64,000 nucleotides of DNA from Streptomyces sp. NBC_00154 (GTDB lineage Bacteria; Actinomycetota; Actinomycetes; Streptomycetales; Streptomycetaceae): assembly GCF_026342835.1 (NCBI RefSeq), contig NZ_JAPEMI010000002.1, positions 372,001 through 436,000 on the forward strand, in the 5' to 3' direction. Each line of letters begins with the position of its first letter. The stretch's first letter is position 1. The position numbers were made by a program, and so were the translations under genes. Positions 48,853-57,871 of the stretch are shown piece after piece. The notes beneath the pieces were generated by a model that saw nothing but the letters and a program-made list of their open reading frames with translations, did no database searches and was not told where the DNA came from.

Positions 48853-49953
48853 ATGAGCACCATAGGTGTCGGCATCATCGGCGGCAGCCAGGGAGGCTGG
48901 GCCTCCATCAGCCACATCCCCGCCCTGAAGGCACTGCCGGACTTCGAACTGCGCGCCGTCAGCACCTCGCGCCAGGAATCCGCGAACGCTGCCGGGAAGG
49001 AGTTCGGGGTCGAGGCCGCCTTCGACAACCACGCGGACCTCCTCGCCCATCCCGGGGTCGACGTCGTCGTGGTCGCGGTAAAGGTCCCCCACCACCGGGA
49101 GCTCATCTCGGCGGCGATCGACGCCGGCAAGACCGTCTACGCCGAATGGCCGCTCGCCCTGAACCTCGCCGAGGCCACGGAGCTGACCCGGCGCGCCGAG
49201 GCTGCGGGTGTTCGCACCGCCATCGGCCTGCAGGGCCGCTACCACCCCGAACTCCGCTTCGCACGCCGCCTGGTCGAGGACGGCCGGATCGGCCGAGTCC
49301 TGGGCACCAGCATGGTGGCCTCCGGCATGGTCTGGGGCGGGGAGACCACCCGGGCTCATGCGTACTGGTACGACCGGACACAGGGCGCCACTCCGCTGAC
49401 CGGCGCCGCCCTCCACGCCATCGACGCGCTCAACGTCACGCTCGGCCAGTTCGGCCACCTGTCGGCCGACCTCGTCCTTGGCCGCACGCAGGTCACCGTG
49501 ACCGACGCCGGCAACACCGTCGTCCCGGTGACCGCCCCGGACCAGATCTCCCTCATCGGCACCCTCGACAGCGGCGCCGCGGCGTCCGTCTTCTACCGCG
49601 GCGGCACCTCCCGCGGCGACAACTTCCGCTGGGAGATCAACGGCACCGACGGGGACCTGGTCCTGACCGCACCGTGGGGCAACCTCCAGGTCACCGACCT
49701 CACGCTCCAGGCCGGCTTCGGCACGGACACGACCGTCTCCCCCCTCGAGGTGCCCGCCGCGTACTCCGCCGACATCCCCGCAGGCCTCACCGGCCCGGCC
49801 AGGAACGTCGCCGCGCTCTACGCACACCTGGGACGGGACTTGCGCGAAGGGACCCGCACGGTCCCCGACTTCGCCTACGCCCACACGCGCCACCAGCTCC
49901 TGGACGCCATCGACCGCTCATCCGTCGAAGGCGCCGCGCAGACCCTGGCCTGA
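48853..49953 (+). CDS. Gfo/Idh/MocA-family oxidoreductase
   Basis: A 366-aa NAD(P)-dependent enzyme. The Rossmann domain reads MSTIGVGIIGGSQGGWASISHIPALKALPDFELRAVSTSR, PGVDVVVVAVKVPHHRELISAAIDAGKTVYAEWPLALNLAEATEL. The usual EKP is EWP here, so the lysine is absent, as in Gal80-like members. The C-terminal alpha/beta domain contains GLQGRYHPELRFARRLVEDGRIGRVL. The substrate is unknown. AGGAG lies upstream. Likely cotranscribed with the SnoaL-like and MDR genes. Confidence 0.9.
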   Translation: MSTIGVGIIGGSQGGWASISHIPALKALPDFELRAVSTSRQESANAAGKEFGVEAAFDNHADLLAHPGVDVVVVAVKVPHHRELISAAIDAGKTVYAEWPLALNLAEATELTRRAEAAGVRTAIGLQGRYHPELRFARRLVEDGRIGRVLGTSMVASGMVWGGETTRAHAYWYDRTQGATPLTGAALHAIDALNVTLGQFGHLSADLVLGRTQVTVTDAGNTVVPVTAPDQISLIGTLDSGAAASVFYRGGTSRGDNFRWEINGTDGDLVLTAPWGNLQVTDLTLQAGFGTDTTVSPLEVPAAYSADIPAGLTGPARNVAALYAHLGRDLREGTRTVPDFAYAHTRHQLLDAIDRSSVEGAAQTLA

Positions 49954-50051
49954 CGGGCCAGATCCTGGCCCGACGCCGGTGAGAGCAGCTGTGCACCGGG
50001 GCGCCCCCATGCCCCGAATCCGTAACGAACGGTCAAAAATTGCGAGGGATC

Positions 50052-51011
50052 ATGAAGACAGTAGGCGTAACCCGATTCGGGGGGCCGGAAGCCCTGCGGG
50101 TCTTCGAGGTGCCCGAGCCCCATGCCGGTCCCGGTCAGGTGCGCGTCCGGGTGCACGCCGCATCGGTGAACCCCGGCGACAGGTATCTGCGCAACGGTTC
50201 ACTCGGCCTCATCTCCCCTGCACCCCCGTACGTCCCGGGCATGGAAGCCGCCGGAGTGTTGGATGAGATCGGGGCGGGCGCGGTCACCGATCTGCGCATC
50301 GGGGACCGGGTGATGGCGATGACCATGCCGACCGAGCCCGGCGGCGGCGCCTATGCGCAGTACCTGACCCTGCCCGCGCAACGGGTGACCCGCGCACCCG
50401 AGGGAACCAGCCATGCCGAGGCGGCCACGCTACCCATGAACGGACTGACCGCCCGGCGGGCCCTTGACCTGCTCGGCCTGTCCGCCGGGCAGAGCGTCGC
50501 GGTCACCGGTGGTGCGGGAGTGGTCGGCGGACTCGTGATCCAGATGGCCAGGGCCGAGGGGCTCACAGTGGTGGCGGACGCGTCGCCGGCGGACGAGGAG
50601 CTCGTGCGTTCGCTGGGGGCCGACCTCGTGGTACTGCGTGGACCCGGCGTGGCCCGGCGCATTCTCGACGCCGTGCCGGAGGGCGTGGACGGACTGGTGG
50701 ACGCGGCCGTCATCGGCTCCTCGGCGGTGGCCGGGGCCGTCCGCGACGGTGGCGCCATCGTCACGTTCCTCGGCGAGGGCCCCCGCGCTCTTCGCCCCGC
50801 GGATCTGCGACGCCGATCCCTGCGCACCTACACGGTGTTCGTTCCGGACTACCTCGACGACCGCGCCCGGCTGGACCGCCTGCGCTCTCAGGCCGAAGCA
50901 GGCGAACTCACCTTGCGCATCGCCCGCGTCCTGCCGGCCGAACAGGCCGCCGAAGCTCACCGTCTCCTCGAGGCCGGCGGTGTCCGCGGCCGACTCGTCC
51001 TGGAGTTCTGA
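50052..51011 (+). CDS. MDR-family NADP-dependent oxidoreductase
   Basis: A 319-aa quinone-reductase-type MDR: MKTVGVTRFGGPEALRVFEVPEPHAGPGQVRVRVHAASVNPGDRYLRNG, PPYVPGMEAAGVLDEIGAGAVTDLRIGDRVMAM, then SVAVTGGAGVVGGLVIQMARAEGLTVVADA as dinucleotide-binding fold. No zinc ligands. It differs clearly from the MDR at 45.2 kb. ATG 50052 has GAGGG just upstream; TTG 50040 is an alternative. It follows the Gfo/Idh gene by about 100 bp. Confidence 0.9.
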   Translation: MKTVGVTRFGGPEALRVFEVPEPHAGPGQVRVRVHAASVNPGDRYLRNGSLGLISPAPPYVPGMEAAGVLDEIGAGAVTDLRIGDRVMAMTMPTEPGGGAYAQYLTLPAQRVTRAPEGTSHAEAATLPMNGLTARRALDLLGLSAGQSVAVTGGAGVVGGLVIQMARAEGLTVVADASPADEELVRSLGADLVVLRGPGVARRILDAVPEGVDGLVDAAVIGSSAVAGAVRDGGAIVTFLGEGPRALRPADLRRRSLRTYTVFVPDYLDDRARLDRLRSQAEAGELTLRIARVLPAEQAAEAHRLLEAGGVRGRLVLEF

Positions 51012-51063
51012 CCCTCCCAGCACCAGCACCACATCAACCAACTGCTGAGGACCTCTTCCTTCA

Positions 51064-51227
51064 TGTCTGCGACATCCGCACATCCGCATCCGCGCCGCTG
51101 GGCCGCACTGCTGTTCATATCCATCGCGCAGTTGATGGTGTTCCTGGACAGCGCGGTCATGAACATCGCGCTCGCTGGTGAGCATCGGACATCCTCTCCA
51201 GCAGCATTGCGTGAGTTTGTGGCCTGA
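51064..51227 (+). pseudogene. MFS drug-exporter N-terminal remnant
   Basis: ATG 51064 begins a DHA2-type exporter: RRWAALLFISIAQLMVFLD then SAVMNIALA, matching the first helix (usually FMVVLD-x-T-x-VNIALP). After about position 51175 the sequence becomes unrelated and stops at 51225-51227. The remaining 13 helices are gone. It probably ended the operon with the MDR gene. Confidence 0.65.
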
Positions 51228-51560
51228 AGGCCCACTCTGGCGGGCTGGTCAGGAAGTATGACGCCGTCGACGCCTTCTCGTGCGGCCAGTACCAGCCGAA
51301 GCCCGCACCGGCGGGTCGTCTCAGTAGGACTGAAACCAGCAGCGGTTGGCGCGGTCGTTGTTCAGCATGACTTGGCGGGCATGCGGCGCAGTGTCCGTCC
51401 TGCTCGCTGTACGGGCGTTGCCACACATACCCGCGGGGCACTTGGCCGCCCCGAAGGGCCCGCCCGACGCTCGATGCGAACGGATGGTCCGGCGCGATCC
51501 GGGCCGAGGGAGTCGTCGGCTCGTGGGGAAATCCGAATGATCCGAACGGGGTCGGGATGC
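51228..51560 (-). other. Unassigned minus-strand fragment
   Basis: A minus-strand frame (51157-51564) includes a protein-like stretch, GFGWYWPHEKASTASYFLTS then PPEWAFRPQTHAMLLERM. It lacks a recognisable start and overlaps the MFS remnant. It may be the end of a truncated gene brought in by the rearrangement that cut the MFS gene. Confidence 0.3.
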
Positions 51561-52565
51561 TCAAACCCAGTTGCGTCGAGCTGCTGCGACACCAGCTCCG
51601 AACCGGTTGGTGGTCCCCAGTTCCGCGTAAAGGTCTTGGATCCGCCGCCGCAGCGTCCGTGTCGAAACCCCGAACTGGCGGGCAATGGCGTCGTCCTTGA
51701 CCCCAGCAGCAAAGAGCGCAAGCAGGTTCCGTTCTTCGTCAGTGGGCTTCCGGGTCTGGTCGCCTCGGGCGGACGGCCCTGGCGACGGCAACGACTCGGA
51801 GTCGGGGCCCCCACACAGTGAGGGCGCAGTGGTCCAGTAATGCTCGAAGAGTTCGGTCAATGCTTTCAGCAACGGGGGAGCTTCGGTGTAGAGACACTCG
51901 TTGCTGTCGGCTGACAAGCTCAGCGAGACCATCGCGGCCGACCGGTCCGCCATCGCCAATTTGATAGGCAGCGCCGGCACGACCCTGGCTTCTTCCCCAC
52001 GCGACACGAGGCTGCCCAGCGCCTGCCAGCCGCCTTCAGCATCGAAACTGGCAGCCGCGTAGACGACACGCACCCGCACCCCGCGCCGGACCGCCGCCTC
52101 GTCGAGTGGTCCATTCGGAGCCAGCAGGAACGGAGGGCGGTCCATGGCGCAGATCTCGGATCGGGCAGCCTGCTTCAAGCGGTAGTAGCAGTCGCCGACC
52201 GCCTCCGGACCGCTGATGGTTCTGGTGGCGGGTTCGGCCGTACTGGACCGTCTGGCGTTGTCAAAGATCGCACCCAACGGCCCCGCAGCGTCCCGCACTG
52301 CAGCCAGCTGACGCTCGCGTGACTCCACCAGTGTCCGCAGCGCGTGACGGGGATCCACCGTGAGGAACGCACCCGAGGATCTACGGCTGACCAACCCGGA
52401 GTGGTGCAGACCTTCGAGCAACGCCAACGCGTGCTCGAAGCTCACTCCGAATGCCGCCACTATCTCGTCGACAGTCCCGCCGCCACGCACCAGAAGATGG
52501 CGATAGACAGCCTCCGCCTCTGTATCGAGTCCAACCAACTCCAAGGGTGCGTCGTTTTCCATCAT
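51561..52565 (-). CDS. LuxR-type HTH regulator with TrmB-like N-terminus
   Basis: A 334-aa regulator. The N-terminal winged helix reads LVGLDTEAEAVYRHLLVRGGGTVDEIVAAFGVSFEHALALLEGLHHSGLV (~8-60). The middle, phospholipase-D-like region (EICAMDRPPFLLAPNG, VRVRVVYAAASFDAEGGW) resembles TrmB sensory domains. The C-terminal HTH reads TDEERNLLALFAAGVKDDAIARQFGVSTRTLRRRIQDLYAELG. Such regulators are frequently divergent from large subtilisin-like proteases in Streptomyces, as here. Start 52565 (MMENDAPLELVG) is supported by GGTGGAG; the longer frame to 52703 is unlikely. Confidence 0.87.
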   Translation of the reverse strand: MMENDAPLELVGLDTEAEAVYRHLLVRGGGTVDEIVAAFGVSFEHALALLEGLHHSGLVSRRSSGAFLTVDPRHALRTLVESRERQLAAVRDAAGPLGAIFDNARRSSTAEPATRTISGPEAVGDCYYRLKQAARSEICAMDRPPFLLAPNGPLDEAAVRRGVRVRVVYAAASFDAEGGWQALGSLVSRGEEARVVPALPIKLAMADRSAAMVSLSLSADSNECLYTEAPPLLKALTELFEHYWTTAPSLCGGPDSESLPSPGPSARGDQTRKPTDEERNLLALFAAGVKDDAIARQFGVSTRTLRRRIQDLYAELGTTNRFGAGVAAARRNWV

Positions 52566-53135
52566 TGCTCTCCACCTCTGGCCTTTGCCCGTGTGACACC
52601 GATCAGGAAAATACAAGCCGTGGTGGCGGCCAGAGGAACGGGCCCCGGTCGTCGGTTGCCTCCAGTTGGGGCCCCTCGATCTGCTGCCGTCGAGCCGCCG
52701 CAAAGAACGACATCATCGATCGATTCGACGCATCACTCCGGCTGCCGGGAAGAAGCCCAGGGCCAGGACGCCGGGCCGCGGGCGTGCGGGCTGAACATCC
52801 GGAGCATCATTCCTGCTCGCAGCGTCCAGCCGTGCAGTCGACGAAGACAGGACGGCTGGTGTGACGATTCGTCAAAGGGTCAAGGGAACCGCATGTTGAG
52901 GCATACCCGGCCGCACTGCGCAGGACAGCGGCAGCCGGCTTGCATGGTTGGGCTTCCTTGGGAATCCGACAACTCCTCGCGCCGTGCAGCATGTCCCGCT
53001 TGGAGATCATTGCGCGGACTTGCGCCATGTCCACTTGGTGACGTGGCACAGAAGTGCCAAAGCGCTGACTTTACAGTGATGCGAACGGATGGCTGACTGC
53101 CAAGGACCGCTGCCCATCTAGTTCATGAGGTTCTC
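52566..53135. other. 570-bp divergent regulatory region
   Basis: No gene is recognised. It contains CCAGCCGT...ACGGCTGG (~52832-52859) and GGCAC-AGAA-GTGCC (~53045-53058), which could be operators or hairpins. The second is close to the protease start and followed by TTTACAGTG, a possible -10 region. Confidence 0.4.
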
Positions 53136-56100
53136 TTGCGTATGTCTCCGTCCCGCAGACGCGGGTTGACAGCCGCCGTCGCCGCCCTGATGGTGCTGAC
53201 GGCCACCGGTCCTGCCGCGTCGGCCGACGCCGCTGCGACGCCTCCATCCCCCACCGCAACCGCCGCTGCCGGTCCCGCGATTGTGCGTACCGTCACGCTG
53301 ATCACCGGGGACAAGGTCACGGTGACCGCGAACGGCGGCAGGCACTCGGTCACGTCGGTAACCGATCCGCAGGGCAGGACCGGTGGCGCTCACGTCATGT
53401 CGGTCGGTGACGATATCTACGTGTATCCCGACGTGGCGTTGCCCTTCATCGCGTCCGGGGCACTGGACGAGCACCTGTTCAACGTGACCGAGCTGCTCGC
53501 GGACGGCTACGACGACGCGCGCAGCGACCATCTGCCGCTGATCGTCACGTACACCGACGCGGCGGCCCGCTCCCGGGCCCTGAAGACCCCGGAGGGCGCC
53601 AGCAGGACCCTGACCCTGAGCAGCATCCAGGGTGCGGCAATATCCGCGAAGCACACACGGGCGGCGGACTTCTGGTCCTCCCTCACCGGTGCCGGCAGGG
53701 CGTTTACAGGGGCGCGCTCGGCCGGGTCGGCGCCGGCGGCGCTGGCGGGCGGGGTCGCGAAGGTGTGGCTGGACGGGAAGGTCAAGGCCACGCTGTCCGA
53801 CACCACCGCGCAGATCGGGGCTCCCGAAGTCTGGGCGGGCGGGGACACCGGGCAGAGTGTGGACGTCGCGGTGCTGGACACCGGGATCGACGCCGCGCAC
53901 CCGGACTTCGCCGGCCGCATCGTGGCCACGGAGAGTTTCGTGCCGGGGCAGGACGTCACCGACCGGCAGGGCCACGGGACCCATGTCGCCTCGACTGTCG
54001 CCGGTACCGGGGCGGCGTCCGGCGGCAAGGAGAAGGGCGTCGCTCCGGGCGCCGGGCTGCACATCGGCAAGGTGCTGGACAACGACGGCAGTGGTCAGGA
54101 CTCCTGGATACTGGCGGGCATGGAGTGGGCCGCCCGGGACCAGCACGCCAAGGTCGTCAGTATGAGCCTGGGAGGCGGTCCCACTGACGGCACCGACCCG
54201 CTCAGCCAGGCGGTGAACCGGCTCAGCGAGGAGACCGGAACGCTGTTCGTCATCGCGGCGGGCAACTCCGGTCCGGAGGCGTACAGCGTGAGCGCCCCGG
54301 GAGCGGCGGACGCCGCGCTGACGGTCGGCGCGGTGAACGGCCCGGGGAAGGGCGTGGACCAGCTGGCGAGCTTCTCCAGCCGTGGCCCCCGCGTGGGCGA
54401 CAACGCCATCAAGCCCGATCTGACCGCCCCGGGTGTGAACGTGCTGGCGGCCCGCTCGCAGTACGCGGCGGAGGGTGAGGGCGCCTATCAGACGATGAGC
54501 GGTACGTCGATGGCGACACCGCACGTCGCGGGCGCGGCGGCTCTGCTGGCCGCCAAGCACCCGGACTGGACGGGGCAGCAGCTCAAGGACGCCCTGGTCA
54601 GCACCACCGCGAGCACCCAGCGGTTCAGCCCCTTCGAGGCCGGCAGCGGTCGGCTCGACATCGCCGCCGCCGTGAAGGCCACGCTGTTCGCCTCCGGGTC
54701 CGCGTTCGCCCAGGCCCACTACCCGTACACGCCCAGCCAGACCGTCCGCAAGGACGTCACCTACACGAACACCGGGTCCGAGCCGGTCACCGTGGACCTG
54801 TCCCTGAGCCAGGACCAGCTGCCCGAAGGTGTGTTCACCCTCACCGACTCGCGGCTGACCGTGCCCGCGCGCGGCACCGCCACCGTCGGCGTGATCACCC
54901 ACCTCGACGCGGCGGAGGACAATGCCGCCTACTCCAGTCGGCTCACTGCCACCCGCGCCGACGGCACGGTCCTCACCCGCACGCCGGTCGGCGTGAACAA
55001 GGAGGGGCGACGGGTCACGCTGTCCGTCACGGCGAAGGACCGCCACGGGGACGCCCTGCCCGGCACACTCGTCCTGAAGGACGTCGAGCGCAACACCGCG
55101 CCCAAGATGTACGAGGTCGACGCCTCGGGCCGCATGAGCCTGCGCCTGCCCCCGAGCACCTACTCGGCGTGGATGAACACCGCCGTGCCCGGGATCGACG
55201 GCACGCACACGCTGGGCTTCGCCATGTTCTCCGCGCCGCAGATCGACCTCGACGCCGACCGCACCGTCCGCTTCGACGCCGCGAACCTGCGCAAGGCGGC
55301 CGCCTACACCCCGCAGCCGACCGCCAACCAGTTCATGCGGGTGGACCAGTACCGCACCAACGGCGACCTGTTCCCGTTCATGGACAGCTACATGCCCGAG
55401 TCCTGGTTGTACGACAGCCTCTGGGTGACCCCGACGCCGAAGGTGACGAAGGGGTCGTATACCTTCGCGACCCGCTGGCGGCAGGTCCAGCCGGCGCTGA
55501 CGTTCTCCTCCGGTTCGCAGACCTACGCCGGCGTCGTCATCCAGAGCCTGTCCCCTGCGCTGCCCGAGGGCACGGGCAGCTACCGGGCTGTGTGGGCCGG
55601 CAACGGATCGGCTGCGGACTTCCGCAAGCTGAAGGCGCGCGGCCAAGTGGCGGTCGTCCGCCGCAGCGACACCGTGCCCGCCCCCGACCAGGCCGCAGCC
55701 GCGGCGAAGGCCGGTGCCAGGCAGCTGCTGATCCTGAACGACGGCTACGGAAAGTATGACCCCTGGGCGGATCTGCCCGACGCCGCTCCGCTGCCAGTGG
55801 CCTCGCTCGGTACCGACGACAGCGCACGGCTGCTCAGCCGGATCCGCAAGCCCGGCACGGCGACGCTGAAGGTGGTCTCTCACCCGCATCCGCGCTACCT
55901 GTACGACCTGGTCCGCCACCACGACGGAGCGATCCCGCACGACCCGTCCTACCGGCCCGGCCCCGGCGAACTGGCCCGGATCGAAGAGGAGTTCCGCGAC
56001 ACCAAGCAGGGCGAGGCCCGCGAGTACCGCGATGACGTGTCGGCCATCTTCAACGGCCCCATGCTCAGTGACTCCACGCCGGTCGCGACCCAGGGCACGC

Positions 56101-56900
56101 TGACGTCGTGGGTCACGGCGGGCACCGGCGTCCGCTGGGTCTCCGGCGCGGGCATGAGCGACCTCGGCCAAAGAGGCCTGGCGCGTTCGTACAAGCCGCG
56201 CAGCACCACCGGCGAGAGCTGGTTCTCACCCATCCAGCGCCCGCGACTGCTCAACGACGGCATCAGCTGGCGGGCCCCCTTCCGGACCGGCGACGTCATC
56301 AGCACTTCCGCCGTACCGGCCTGGGGAGACGCCGGCGGCCATGCCGGCGTCGTCTGGGCTGATAGCGACACCTCGAAGATCTCGCTGTACCAGGGCGACC
56401 AACTGCTCGGCGAGGACGTCAACGAGCGGATCGTCACCGTCGAGGGCATGTCACCGGACGCGCTGCCCTACCGAATGGTGGTGGAGGGCAAGCGGAACCT
56501 GCCGGACCGGCCGTACTCGATCCGTACCCGCACCGAGTGGGGGTTCACCTCCAGCACCACGGACTACACGGTTCTCACGCCTCTGCCGCTGGTGCAGCTC
56601 GACTACGCGGTGGCCACGAACCTGGCCGGCAAGGCGCACCGGCGGACCGGGCTGACAGTCAGCCCATCGCACCTGAAGGGAGCGGCGGGCACGGGCGAGA
56701 TCCGCACGGTGACGCTGGAAGTGTCGTACGACGACGGTGCCACGTGGCACCGGACGACGCTGCGGCAGTCGGGCGGCGACTGGAAGACGCAGCTCGACGC
56801 GCCGTCCCGGGCCCGCTTCGCGAGCCTGCGCACGACGGCGCGGGACACGAAGGGGAACAGTGTGATCCAGACCGTGATCCGCGCCTTCGGCCTGAAGTAG
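53136..56900 (+). CDS. Large secreted S8 (subtilisin-like) serine protease
   Basis: A 1254-aa exported protease. The Sec signal (RRRGLTAAVAALMVLTATGPAASA) is followed by a propeptide (~40-215). The peptidase domain (~220-525) has the triad: Asp248 in VAVLDTGIDAAHPDF, His280 in QGHGTHVAST and Ser458 in MSGTSMATPHVAGAAAL, plus the oxyanion Asn in VIAAGNSGP. The C-terminal ~700 residues include beta-sandwich stretches (VTYTNTGSEPVTVDLSLSQD) and a PA-like insert (GQVAVVRRSD...LLILNDG). TTG 53136 has GAGG six bases upstream; ATG 53142 is the alternative. Perfect hairpin terminator at 56924-56959. Confidence 0.95.
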   Translation: MRMSPSRRRGLTAAVAALMVLTATGPAASADAAATPPSPTATAAAGPAIVRTVTLITGDKVTVTANGGRHSVTSVTDPQGRTGGAHVMSVGDDIYVYPDVALPFIASGALDEHLFNVTELLADGYDDARSDHLPLIVTYTDAAARSRALKTPEGASRTLTLSSIQGAAISAKHTRAADFWSSLTGAGRAFTGARSAGSAPAALAGGVAKVWLDGKVKATLSDTTAQIGAPEVWAGGDTGQSVDVAVLDTGIDAAHPDFAGRIVATESFVPGQDVTDRQGHGTHVASTVAGTGAASGGKEKGVAPGAGLHIGKVLDNDGSGQDSWILAGMEWAARDQHAKVVSMSLGGGPTDGTDPLSQAVNRLSEETGTLFVIAAGNSGPEAYSVSAPGAADAALTVGAVNGPGKGVDQLASFSSRGPRVGDNAIKPDLTAPGVNVLAARSQYAAEGEGAYQTMSGTSMATPHVAGAAALLAAKHPDWTGQQLKDALVSTTASTQRFSPFEAGSGRLDIAAAVKATLFASGSAFAQAHYPYTPSQTVRKDVTYTNTGSEPVTVDLSLSQDQLPEGVFTLTDSRLTVPARGTATVGVITHLDAAEDNAAYSSRLTATRADGTVLTRTPVGVNKEGRRVTLSVTAKDRHGDALPGTLVLKDVERNTAPKMYEVDASGRMSLRLPPSTYSAWMNTAVPGIDGTHTLGFAMFSAPQIDLDADRTVRFDAANLRKAAAYTPQPTANQFMRVDQYRTNGDLFPFMDSYMPESWLYDSLWVTPTPKVTKGSYTFATRWRQVQPALTFSSGSQTYAGVVIQSLSPALPEGTGSYRAVWAGNGSAADFRKLKARGQVAVVRRSDTVPAPDQAAAAAKAGARQLLILNDGYGKYDPWADLPDAAPLPVASLGTDDSARLLSRIRKPGTATLKVVSHPHPRYLYDLVRHHDGAIPHDPSYRPGPGELARIEEEFRDTKQGEAREYRDDVSAIFNGPMLSDSTPVATQGTLTSWVTAGTGVRWVSGAGMSDLGQRGLARSYKPRSTTGESWFSPIQRPRLLNDGISWRAPFRTGDVISTSAVPAWGDAGGHAGVVWADSDTSKISLYQGDQLLGEDVNERIVTVEGMSPDALPYRMVVEGKRNLPDRPYSIRTRTEWGFTSSTTDYTVLTPLPLVQLDYAVATNLAGKAHRRTGLTVSPSHLKGAAGTGEIRTVTLEVSYDDGATWHRTTLRQSGGDWKTQLDAPSRARFASLRTTARDTKGNSVIQTVIRAFGLK

Positions 56901-56923
56901 CGACGGCGGGCGGCTGACCAAAA

Positions 56924-56959
56924 GGCCCCTGTCCGCGGTGGAGACCGCGGACAGGGGCC
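56924..56959 (+). terminator. Perfect 16-bp hairpin terminator after the protease
   Basis: GGCCCCTGTCCGCGGT (56924-56939) pairs perfectly with ACCGCGGACAGGGGCC (56944-56959) around GGAG. It begins 24 bp after the protease stop. Confidence 0.88.
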
Positions 56960-57306
56960 GCACGAGGGACCCCCTCGCCGACACCCACACACACCTCAAG
57001 GCCGACCACCCCGACCTTGCAGCCCGCATCGATACCATCACCCACAACGCCGACCGACTCCGCCGAGCCGGCAGCGACGACCGTAGAACCACCTGAGCAC
57101 CTCTCCGGCGGTCTTCTGAAGCGGCAACACGAGACGGGGGTACCCCGGGCTGGGCGGGCGACGGGCCATCGCGGGCTTGGCAGTGACAAGTGCCCGTGAG
57201 GTGTGCCCGGGCGGCGTCGAGGTGGCCACGGGTCTGGTTCCAGCTGGCTTGAAGAGCCTCACGATCAACGTTCATGGCGCCACTGTTGCCGTTGCCGTCA
57301 GCAGGG
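56960..57306. other. Gap with unassigned fragments
   Basis: Plus frame 56958-57097 reads TRDPLADTHTHLKADHPDLA then ARIDTITHNADRLRR, a helical C-terminal-like piece. Minus frame from 57275 begins MNVDREALQASWNQTRGHL then DAARAHLTGTCH, resembling the start of a small helical protein. Neither can be extended into a complete gene; both look like leftovers. Confidence 0.35.
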
Positions 57307-57480
57307 TCACGCGTCTTTCATCGGACGTCCGCCCCAGCGGATGCGGGCGCGTTCGCGTCGTTGGGCGGCCAGCACGTTGGGATGCCGGGCGTTGGCGCTG
57401 CGCCAGCGCGGGTAGGAGTGCAGGGCCCGAGTTTGTGCGGTGTGGTTGGGGTGGTTGGAGTTGGCGATGGTGAACTGCCT
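57307..57480 (-). pseudogene. Transposase C-terminal remnant
   Basis: The minus strand reads NSNHPNHTAQTRALHSYPRW, then RSANARHPNVLAAQRRERAR and IRWGGRP, resembling the end of actinobacterial DDE transposases (L-x-x-YLRWRN-x-x-ARHPDVLAA-x-R-x-ERAR). The family is uncertain (IS630/Tn-like). It abuts the left edge of the duplicated 147-bp segment. Confidence 0.45.
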
Positions 57481-57491
57481 CAGTGGTCCGA

Positions 57492-57638
57492 TGATCGACA
57501 TGGGCGCCGGTCGGCTCACCGGGTTGCGCGCCCTCCTGTGGGTTGCGCTCGCTGTCCTGCTGTTCGTGGTGCTGGTGCCGCCGCGGGTGACCGCCGGCGA
57601 GGGCTGGCTGGCTTCACGCGGTCTGCCGCGCAGGCGCC
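57492..57638 (+). repeat. 147-bp duplicated segment, copy 2
   Basis: Matches 37114-37260 with three substitutions. Here the copy has lost both flanks of the membrane gene: upstream is transposase debris and downstream (from GGGGCGG at 57639) is unrelated sequence. It cannot encode the whole protein and is a translocated fragment. Confidence 0.9.
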
Positions 57639-57777
57639 GGGGGCGGCCGGGCCGCCCCAACTGCTGTGGATCCAGGCTGCGTCGGCGTCCAGTGAGGCGA
57701 GCGCAGGAGGGTCCTCCGGTGCCCCGAGTTCGAGGTGGGGGCGGCGTGCCCTGTTGGCAGGCCGCCCGCAGTCGGGT

Positions 57778-57858
57778 TCAGCTGTGGCCGGCCTTCCGGC
57801 CGTGGTTCGCCTGCCTCTTGCGGCGGGCCCCTTTCTTACGTGCGCGCTTCGAATGAAT
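57778..57858 (-). CDS. 26-aa highly basic micro-protein resembling ribosomal bL37
   Basis: The frame encodes HSKRARKKGARRKRQANHG followed by RKAGHS and a stop at 57778. The pattern KR-x-RKK-x-x-R-x-x-x-ANHG is that of the actinobacterial small ribosomal protein bL37. GAAGGGA lies 8 bases before an ATT codon (57856-57858) that would be the initiator; no ATG or GTG is in frame nearby. It lies 13 bp after the SDR stop on the same strand. Either a rare ATT start is used or the start codon has mutated. The family call is from memory of the motif. Confidence 0.45.
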   Translation of the reverse strand: MHSKRARKKGARRKRQANHGRKAGHS

Positions 57859-57871
57859 GTCCGTGGTCCCT

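Noticed and set aside
53118..56171. 1017-residue minus-strand open frame opposite the S8 protease
   Set aside because: A shadow of the high third-position GC of the protease gene: low-complexity Arg/Gly/Val/His sequence, no domain, no ribosome site.
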